A stretch of 64,000 nt of DNA from Polynucleobacter sp. JS-Mosq-20-D10 (GTDB taxonomy: Bacteria > Pseudomonadota > Gammaproteobacteria > Burkholderiales > Burkholderiaceae): contig NZ_CP061305.1 in the NCBI RefSeq assembly GCF_018687755.1, positions 1,487,099 to 1,551,098 on the forward strand, read 5' to 3'. Below, one piece after another: positions 58,580-64,000 of this stretch. Below the pieces are notes generated by a model. It was given only the letters and a program-made list of their open reading frames with translations, did not search any database and had not been told where the DNA came from. Every line of letters begins with the position of its first letter. Position 1 is the stretch's first letter. Made by a program: the position numbers and the translations under genes.

Positions 58580-59593
58580 ATGGAACAATTTCATGCACTA
58601 CTGACTGCCTCCTATGGAAGGCATTATTTAGCGCAGCGCTTAGTTCAAGACGGGCGTGGAAATGAATCCCCTGCCGGCGAATTGATTCAAGTTAGCACTC
58701 CGGCGAAACAGCACATTGGTGCCGTGGGTGATCGCATGTTGCTGGAGATGACTTCGGTTGATCAAGCGCGGATTATTCGCATTGAGCCACGAGAAAATTT
58801 GCTCTATCGATCCGATGCCTTTAAAAGCAAACTCATTGCCTCTAATGTCGATCAAATATTAGTTGTACTAGCTACGCAACCGGCTTTCTCGCCCGATCTT
58901 TTGGGAAGAGCGGTTGTTGCCGCAGAGACCAATCAAATTGGTTTGCATATCTTGCTGAACAAATGTGATCTTAAGGATAACTTGGAACATGCTCGCAAGA
59001 TCATTGCGCCTTATGCTCGCATGGGATACCCCGTTACTGAAGTATCAGCCAAATTTGATCAAGCCTCCATTGAAGCATTGCGTTATGCCATTTGTGGCAA
59101 AGTATCTGTGTTCGTAGGTCAATCTGGCATGGGTAAATCCAGCTTACTGAATGCCTGGGTTCCTAATGCAGCAGCGATTACTCAAGAGTACTCAGTACGT
59201 TTGGATACCGGCAAACACACCACCACTGCTTGCCGCTACTTTGAACTGCCCGAGACTTGGGGACGCGATGCTAGCGGCAAATTAGGCGCTTTAATTGATT
59301 CGCCAGGCTTTCAGGAGTTTGGCTTGGCACACATGTCGGTTAGCGAGCTAGAGCATGCCTTTAGGGAGTTTCATGACCTGCTGGGCAAGTGCCGCTTTCA
59401 TAACTGTGCGCACCAATCAGAGCCAGATTGTGCAATACGAGAAGCTGTCGAAAAAAATGAAATAGCTCCAGAAAGACTGGCGCTCTTTAGACAATTGCGT
59501 TCCGACTCAAAGACTGCCGATACGCAGATTCAGGGCATTAGCCAAGCCAAAGAGCGATGGTCAGCATTAGCAATAAAGCCATCCAAGCGATAA
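58580..59593 (+). CDS. rsgA: Ribosome small subunit-dependent GTPase A
   Basis: This 337-residue circularly permuted GTPase assists late 30S maturation. An N-terminal OB domain is followed by G4 LNKCDL, then G1 GQSGMGKSSLLNA (about residue 180), switch GKHTTT and DSPGFQEF. The zinc-binding C-terminal site is CRFHNCAHQSEPDCAI. The last 56 bp overlap the convergent CbiB-like gene. Confidence 0.95.
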   Translation: MEQFHALLTASYGRHYLAQRLVQDGRGNESPAGELIQVSTPAKQHIGAVGDRMLLEMTSVDQARIIRIEPRENLLYRSDAFKSKLIASNVDQILVVLATQPAFSPDLLGRAVVAAETNQIGLHILLNKCDLKDNLEHARKIIAPYARMGYPVTEVSAKFDQASIEALRYAICGKVSVFVGQSGMGKSSLLNAWVPNAAAITQEYSVRLDTGKHTTTACRYFELPETWGRDASGKLGALIDSPGFQEFGLAHMSVSELEHAFREFHDLLGKCRFHNCAHQSEPDCAIREAVEKNEIAPERLALFRQLRSDSKTADTQIQGISQAKERWSALAIKPSKR

Positions 59594-60497
59594 CTAAACG
59601 CCACACCAAGCCGACGGCGGAACGCATTGTGCGCTCATTTGGCTCTAGACCCACTTCGTAAAAAACCGGCTCGCCAGCTTCGGCCATACGCAAAGCTTCA
59701 TCGCTATCAGGCTCACTCATGGGCTCGCCTAAGCGAACACCTAAGGCACCACTTCCAGATGCCAAGATCACTGCTGACAGAGAGTCAGACCATTTACCAG
59801 TCAGGTGACGCCACGCATAGACAGCGCCTTCGAAATTACCCACAATTGCAAAGCCCATTGCAGTGATGCGTGCAGGCACCCAATCCAATACATAGAAGAA
59901 ATGGCGTGCTGACTCACTCAAATTAAAGTCGCCTTTTTCTGACCAGCGCTGAGCAGCAGTATCAGCTAAGCGATACAACACTACGCCTGCAGGACCCATG
60001 GGCATTAAGAACCAGAACAACACACCAAATACATGGTGATGTGAGCCAATGATGGCACGCTCCAATGCAAGTGAAATCACTTCAGTCTCGGTGAGCTCAG
60101 AAGCATCTAATTCAGGGCCATACCACTCAGCTAGCACTAAGCGAGCTGCTGGCAAATCATGATTTGCAATTGCCTCATGCACTAGCGTGAAGGAATGACT
60201 AAATTGGCGAAATCCAAAAAATAGATAAGCAATGAATACGTTCCACAGGAATCCCAAAATCGGGAAGGTCACCATGAAGACAACATACAACACGAAGACC
60301 AGGAATGTTGGCAGGATAAACGCCACCAAGCAGGCCATACGCGCACCCACAGGACTTGCACCTTGCTCAGTCTTTCCACCGAATTCACCAGCAACCCAAT
60401 CAAGCCAGCGAGCGCTCATGCGAGCGATCCAATGGTTCGAGGTTACTGGGCGATATTGCTCAGCAATGAGGGCGAAGAGGATAGAAAAGAAAGTCAT
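59538..60497 (-). CDS. CobD/CbiB family membrane protein (AmpE-like)
   Basis: This 319-residue membrane protein has about four to five transmembrane helices and resembles CbiB-related proteins annotated in Burkholderiales as regulators (AmpE-like). Features include ALIAEQYRPV at the start, FSHSFTLVHEAIANHDLPAAR, SLALERAIIGSHHHVFGVLFWFLMPMGPAGVVLYRL and FVLDWVPARITAMGFAIVGNFEGA, which match the cobalamin synthase CbiB core. No other cobalamin gene is near, so it may not act in B12 synthesis. It overlaps the Nudix gene by 4 bp upstream and rsgA by 56 bp at its end. Confidence 0.82.
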   Translation of the reverse strand: MTFFSILFALIAEQYRPVTSNHWIARMSARWLDWVAGEFGGKTEQGASPVGARMACLVAFILPTFLVFVLYVVFMVTFPILGFLWNVFIAYLFFGFRQFSHSFTLVHEAIANHDLPAARLVLAEWYGPELDASELTETEVISLALERAIIGSHHHVFGVLFWFLMPMGPAGVVLYRLADTAAQRWSEKGDFNLSESARHFFYVLDWVPARITAMGFAIVGNFEGAVYAWRHLTGKWSDSLSAVILASGSGALGVRLGEPMSEPDSDEALRMAEAGEPVFYEVGLEPNERTMRSAVGLVWRLVIAWMALLLMLTIALWLG

Positions 60498-61231
60498 ACT
60501 TTTAATAAATGATAAAGGTTACGTAACATTCCAGCAGTAGCGCCCCAGATAAAACGATTCTCATAGGGTATTGAATAAAACCGACGACGACCCTGATCAC
60601 TCTCCCAGACCCGTACTTGATGATTTGCAGGGTCCATTAAAAAATGTAAAGGCACCTCAAAAACATCCGCCACTTCAAATGCATCTAGTGCATATTCTGC
60701 CTGAGGTTTTGCCAAGCCCACAACCGGCGTCACACTATAGCCCGAAACCGTTAAATATTGAGGTAAATGGCCAATGATCTCAACCCCCTGCGGATTCAAA
60801 CCAATTTCCTCTTCACTTTCTCGTAAAGCGGTGTGATTGGGATCGAAATCACTCGGATCCATTCGTCCACCCGGGAAGCTAATCTGACCAGCATGGTCGT
60901 GCAAATGATCGGTTCTTTGGGTTAGCAACACAGAGAGCCCATCACTCTTTAGGAGTAAGGGGATTAACACGGCTGCCCGGGTCACCTTTCCAGCAGCCTG
61001 ACGCTTGGAGATAATGTCTGCAGCAATAACGTGCCGATTCTCATCAGTAATCTCTGGCTGCCAAACAGGAGGATTCTGAAAGCGATGCTTCAGGCTGGAT
61101 GGATCTAAATGATGAGCCATTACTTTGGGCTGATCCGTACAAACCTCATAAATTGGAATCGCCTGCGCATCAAAATTCAATGGCGTAGCAATACTCAATT
61201 CCGTCTCTTGGGGTTTGAAATTCTTTGGCAT
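60494..61231 (-). CDS. Nudix hydrolase, CoA pyrophosphatase type
   Basis: This 245-residue protein has the CoA-specific Nudix signature: LLTQRTDHLHDHAGQISFPG followed by GGRMDPSD, then ALRESEEEIGL, within about residues 98-140. The glutamates REsEEEiG are the metal ligands. NudL-type enzymes cleave CoA to 4'-phosphopantetheine and 3',5'-ADP. An N-terminal extension of about 75 residues precedes the domain. The stop overlaps the CbiB-like gene start. Confidence 0.87.
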   Translation of the reverse strand: MPKNFKPQETELSIATPLNFDAQAIPIYEVCTDQPKVMAHHLDPSSLKHRFQNPPVWQPEITDENRHVIAADIISKRQAAGKVTRAAVLIPLLLKSDGLSVLLTQRTDHLHDHAGQISFPGGRMDPSDFDPNHTALRESEEEIGLNPQGVEIIGHLPQYLTVSGYSVTPVVGLAKPQAEYALDAFEVADVFEVPLHFLMDPANHQVRVWESDQGRRRFYSIPYENRFIWGATAGMLRNLYHLLKV

Positions 61232-61252
61232 CTGTTTTTATTTTAGGGCAAT

Positions 61253-61276
61253 AAAAAAGGCAGCCTAGGCCGCCTT
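61253..61276 (-). terminator. Terminator of the rpsP-rimM-trmD-rplS operon
   Basis: On the minus strand AAGGCGGCC-TA-GGCTGCCTT (one mismatch) is followed by TTTTTT, 21 bp after the rplS stop codon. Confidence 0.78.
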
Positions 61277-61297
61277 CTTTTTAAATTAAAGCAAACC

Positions 61298-61696
61298 TTA
61301 TTCCGCTGCTGTCTCAGCAACTGCCTTGACTTTGCGAGCAGGAAGTTTTTCTTTAATACGTGCAGACTTACCTGAACGATCACGCAAGTAGTACAGCTTC
61401 GCACGACGTACATCACCGCGACGCTTCACTTCAATGCTAGCGATCAATGGTGAGTAAGTTTGGAATGTACGCTCTACGCCTTCGCCAGATGAAATCTTGC
61501 GAACGATAAAACTGGAATTCAGTCCGCGATTGCGCTTTGCAATCACAACGCCTTCAAAGGCCTGGGTACGCTTACGTGTACCTTCAACTACGTTTACACC
61601 AACAACCACTGTGTCGCCAGGAGCGAAAGCAGGAAGTACTTTGTTAGCACTTAAGCGAGCAATTTCTTCTTGCTCAATTTTTTCGATCAAATTCAT
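61298..61696 (-). CDS. rplS: 50S ribosomal protein L19
   Basis: This 132-residue protein starts MNLIEKIEQEEIARL and carries FAPGDTVVVGVNV, EGTRKRTQAFEGVVIAKRN and RRGDVRRAKLYYLRDRSGKSARIKEK. The last gene of the rpsP operon, it lies 126 bp after trmD. That gap is unusually long for the operon and could hold an additional promoter or leader. Confidence 0.97.
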   Translation of the reverse strand: MNLIEKIEQEEIARLSANKVLPAFAPGDTVVVGVNVVEGTRKRTQAFEGVVIAKRNRGLNSSFIVRKISSGEGVERTFQTYSPLIASIEVKRRGDVRRAKLYYLRDRSGKSARIKEKLPARKVKAVAETAAE

Positions 61697-61822
61697 TATT
61701 AATCCTTAAACATCTTGTCAGCGTTTAATCCCGAGACTTTCATCAACGGACCAGACAGAGGATGCAGTTAAAACCATTTCACTAAATCAAAACACAAACA
61801 CTTCATTCAAAACCATAATTAC

Positions 61823-62569
61823 TTACAGTGTTCGAAGAAATTGCTCATCTTCTTTACTTAGCAACCCATTGGCTCTTGCCGATTTAATTAAATCAGGTCT
61901 AAGCCTTAGCGTCAGCTCTAAAGACTTCTGCCGACGCCAATCCGCTATTTTAGCGTGATGTCCGCCCAAAAGCACGTCTGGAACAGATAAATTTTCATAT
62001 ATTTCAGGGCGGGTGTAGTGCGGATAGTCCAAAAGACCATTCACAAAGCTATCTTGGATAGCAGATTCACCATCCCCCAGAGCCCCTGGAATGAGGCGAA
62101 TGACCGCATCCATGATGGTCATAGCGGGTAATTCCCCGCCAGAAACCACAAAATCACCCATTGAAAGCTGTAAATCGACATTTCGATCAATAAAACGCTG
62201 GTCAACAGCCTCATATCGACCACAAATAAAAGTTAAATTGCCATAGCCCAGAATGTCTGTGGCCATCTTCTGAGAAAAGACCTCCCCTTGAGGGGCGAGG
62301 AGACAAATTGGACCAGAAACGACGTTTTGAGACTGATGAGCCGCCTTAACAGCAGATATTGTGTCTTCCAGCGGTTTTGCCATCATGACCATGCCGGGGC
62401 CACCACCATACGCCCGATCATCTACAGTCTTGCGGGGGTCGGAGCAATAATCCCGAGGATTCCAGAGCTTGACGCTGGCAAGAGCTTGCTCACAAGCACG
62501 CCCAGTAATACCCCACTGCGTTAAAGCGGAGAACATCTCAGGGAATAAGGTGACTACATCAAAGCGCAT
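61823..62569 (-). CDS. trmD: tRNA (guanine-N1)-methyltransferase
   Basis: This 248-residue knotted SPOUT enzyme makes m1G37 in tRNA. Motifs are MRFDVVTLFPEMF at the start, DDRAYGGGPGMVM, and the SAM-binding knot SMGDFVVSGGELPAM followed by IPGALG. ATG 62569 is chosen because it matches the family N-terminus; a start four codons upstream is possible. It is 24 bp after rimM. Confidence 0.97.
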   Translation of the reverse strand: MRFDVVTLFPEMFSALTQWGITGRACEQALASVKLWNPRDYCSDPRKTVDDRAYGGGPGMVMMAKPLEDTISAVKAAHQSQNVVSGPICLLAPQGEVFSQKMATDILGYGNLTFICGRYEAVDQRFIDRNVDLQLSMGDFVVSGGELPAMTIMDAVIRLIPGALGDGESAIQDSFVNGLLDYPHYTRPEIYENLSVPDVLLGGHHAKIADWRRQKSLELTLRLRPDLIKSARANGLLSKEDEQFLRTL

Positions 62570-62593
62570 ATTGGAGATCAATGACTTTTCTAA

Positions 62594-63157
62594 TTACCAG
62601 TCGGGTTGCCAGTCTAGGGTAATCAGCCTATTGGGCAAGTCAACATTTTGCACCGCTTCTTTTACAAAAGGCACTAATTGTTTTACTGTTTTGGTTTGCG
62701 CATCGCCAAGAGCAATGATTCCATGAGCGCCGTTATCGTTGACATCAACCACCTCACCAAGACTTTCGCCCTGAAGGTTGATAGCCTTACAACCGATTAG
62801 GTCAACCCAGTAATAACTATCGCTATCCGTCTTGGGAAATACCTCACGCGTAACTAAAATGCGAGCACCTTTTAAGGCCTCAGCCTGATCGCGATCGGAA
62901 ATACCATCCAAGGCAATCACTACGGTACCGCTATGCATCTTGGATTGCTTTACCTTATACAAAGTCAATGAAGCCTGCTCATGAGATACAGCAACGCCAG
63001 CACTACGACGAGGAATGAGAGATAACCAAAGTTCTTTGCTAGATAAGAGAGCTACTGGATCGGAAGAGTGAGGGCGAACCTTAATCTGACCCTGTAAGCC
63101 TTGAGCGTCTTGGACTGCACCGAGCTCAATCAAATCATTTAGGGAAGGTGTATTCAT
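62594..63157 (-). CDS. rimM: Ribosome maturation factor RimM
   Basis: This 187-residue protein binds S19 and assists 30S head assembly. It has the N-terminal VQDAQGLQGQIKVRP (in place of the usual HGL.GEVKV), a PRC-barrel domain with YYWVDLIGCKAIN and GEVVDVNDNGAHGII, and PFVKEAVQNVDLPNRLI. Position between rpsP and trmD confirms it. Confidence 0.94.
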   Translation of the reverse strand: MNTPSLNDLIELGAVQDAQGLQGQIKVRPHSSDPVALLSSKELWLSLIPRRSAGVAVSHEQASLTLYKVKQSKMHSGTVVIALDGISDRDQAEALKGARILVTREVFPKTDSDSYYWVDLIGCKAINLQGESLGEVVDVNDNGAHGIIALGDAQTKTVKQLVPFVKEAVQNVDLPNRLITLDWQPDW

Positions 63158-63206
63158 ATTGAAGCCACCTCAATCCCCCAAATAACACTACCAGTAAATT
63201 CTGCTA

Positions 63207-63239
63207 CCAAAGACCTCATCGAGAAGAGAAAGTCTTTGG
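63207..63239 (-). promoter_or_regulatory. Intercistronic hairpin between rpsP and rimM
   Basis: An 8-bp perfect inverted repeat CCAAAGAC (63207-63214) / GTCTTTGG (63232-63239) with a 17-nt loop lies in the 93-bp gap. There is no T tract, so it is more likely a stabiliser or processing site than a terminator. It could help give the known low ratio of RimM and TrmD to S16. Confidence 0.4.
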
Positions 63240-63250
63240 ATTTGAAGGCT

Positions 63251-63496
63251 TTAAACCGCAGGATTGTTTTTGATCAAACGAACTACAGTTGGAGAGATCT
63301 GCGCGCCAACACCAGTCCAATAGGTCAGACGATCTTGAGCAATACGCATTGCTTGCTCAGTCTCTGCTGCCTGTGGATTGAAGTAACCAATACGCTCGAT
63401 AAAGTTCGAGTCGCGACGATTGCGCTTGTCAGTAGCCACGATGCTATAAAAAGGGCGCTTCTTTGAACCGCCGCGTGCCAGTCGAATGACGACCAT
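63251..63496 (-). CDS. rpsP: 30S ribosomal protein S16
   Basis: This 81-residue protein starts MVVIRLARGGSKKRPFYSIVATDKRN, and has RDSNFIERIGYFNP. It is the first gene of rpsP-rimM-trmD-rplS. AAGGAA precedes the ATG at 63496. The operon promoter should lie within the 252-bp divergent gap to 63748. Confidence 0.97.
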   Translation of the reverse strand: MVVIRLARGGSKKRPFYSIVATDKRNRRDSNFIERIGYFNPQAAETEQAMRIAQDRLTYWTGVGAQISPTVVRLIKNNPAV

Positions 63497-63748
63497 ACTT
63501 ATTCCTTAAAATCTAAAATGAAAATAGGTTGATTACAACCCAATGAAATTACTACAAAATCTTGGGCTCCAACTAAAGCGCAAATTAACAAAACAAATGC
63601 ACGGTATAGCGGAAAACCTCATATTCTAGACGAAAACCCCTACTTGATCCACCTATTTAAGCGGACGCCTCCTTAGCTTCAACAGTAGAATAGAATTCAA
63701 CAATTCATAAAATAATTATTAAAAACAATAAGTTACAAAAATATTGCC

Positions 63749-64000
63749 ATGAGAATAGCCACTTTTAGACCCTCCACAGGCCCTGTAGAGCGCTTTTTTC
63801 TCACTCTTTCTTGCCTCGGTTTAGGTTTTTTAACGGCCTGCGCCAATGTCATTCCACCCTGTACCGCTAAAACCAGCCCTCCGAGTAGTGAGTTTCGCAA
63901 CACTAAATGGGAGCTCGTTCGCTGGAATCTAGCACCCAATAGCAAAGGTGAAGTCCGCCCCCGACAAATTCCCCAGGGTGACAATAGCAACCCCATCCAA
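63749..64000 (+). CDS. META domain (HslJ-like) lipoprotein, N-terminal part (3' truncated by window edge)
   Basis: The frame opens at ATG 63749 and is still open after 84 codons. It has a lipoprotein signal peptide with a hydrophobic stretch LSCLGLGFLTAC, lipobox Cys at residue 31. The mature part contains RNTKWELVRWNL, the characteristic start of META/DUF306 domains (HslJ and related heat- or stress-linked envelope proteins). The rest of the domain is outside the window. It is divergent from rpsP across 252 bp. Confidence 0.78.
   Translation, partial: MRIATFRPSTGPVERFFLTLSCLGLGFLTACANVIPPCTAKTSPPSSEFRNTKWELVRWNLAPNSKGEVRPRQIPQGDNSNPIQ

Noticed and set aside
63733..63996. 87-codon minus-strand frame at the right edge
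   Set aside because: It is antisense to a plus-strand META-domain lipoprotein that has a clear signal peptide and lipobox.
1..64000. Mobile elements, CRISPR arrays, restriction or toxin-antitoxin systems, secondary metabolite clusters
   Set aside because: No transposase, integrase, direct repeat arrays, toxin-like pairs or biosynthetic megagenes were seen; the window is mainly conserved core genome.

Overview
This window looks like ordinary chromosome of a small-genome betaproteobacterium of the family Burkholderiaceae, most probably Polynucleobacter or a close freshwater relative. The grounds are the moderate GC content (judged by eye, below most Burkholderiaceae), the Burkholderiales-type gene orders (fabH-fabD-fabG-acpP-fabF-degP-lepA-lepB-rnc-era-recO-pdxJ-acpS-nagZ; rpsF-priB-rpsR-rplI-dnaB), an EarP plus EF-P pair with Arg32, and short intergenic spaces. 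I found no transposase, phage gene, CRISPR array or restriction system. The genus is inferred; no search was run.

Layout. 1-3024: end of an L-Ara4N lipid A modification (arn) cluster in which the two ArnA activities are separate genes. 3073-6343: a Bcp peroxiredoxin, an unannotated structured leader or small RNA, a PIN-PhoH protein, an NlpC/P60 lipoprotein and a PsiF-like repeat protein. 6430-9373 (minus): rpsF-priB-rpsR-rplI-dnaB. 9506-11922: asparaginase, divergent lexA with an SOS box, and an unknown lipoprotein. 11953-14822 (minus): uvrC-pgsA-tRNA-Gly-tRNA-Cys. 14821-16548: earP-efp. 16598-31986 (minus): a long block joining fatty acid and phospholipid synthesis (yceD-rpmF-plsX-fabH-fabD-fabG-acpP-fabF) to degP-lepA-lepB-rnc-era-recO-pdxJ-acpS-nagZ.

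32030-42645: maf/yceF, a tetrapyrrole-methylase-fold methyltransferase, sppA, a HAD phosphatase and rluC (minus), then rne behind a long leader, and moaA-mobA-moeA for molybdenum cofactor. 42651-47672: a 2-hydroxyacid dehydrogenase divergent from a complete TRAP transporter. 47741-48930: an unrecognised gene and a gene-poor gap. 48931-53398: fdxA-ferredoxin reductase-thyA-folA and an exported amidohydrolase. 53487-61231: orphan TRAP binding protein, pmbA, mog, orn, M48 peptidase, rsgA, a CbiB-like protein and a CoA-type Nudix hydrolase. 61298-63496 (minus): rpsP-rimM-trmD-rplS. 63749-64000: start of a META-domain lipoprotein.

The most interesting signals are regulatory and architectural rather than a new enzymatic system: a promoter-structure-terminator unit in front of phoH; a lexA promoter predicted to give a leaderless mRNA; uvrC and earP start codons that share two bases; a long rne leader whose Shine-Dalgarno sequence is folded into a hairpin; a phoH terminator inside the 5' part of the next gene; and the lack of rpoE-rseAB between fabF and degP. 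I did not find a convincing previously undescribed multi-gene system.
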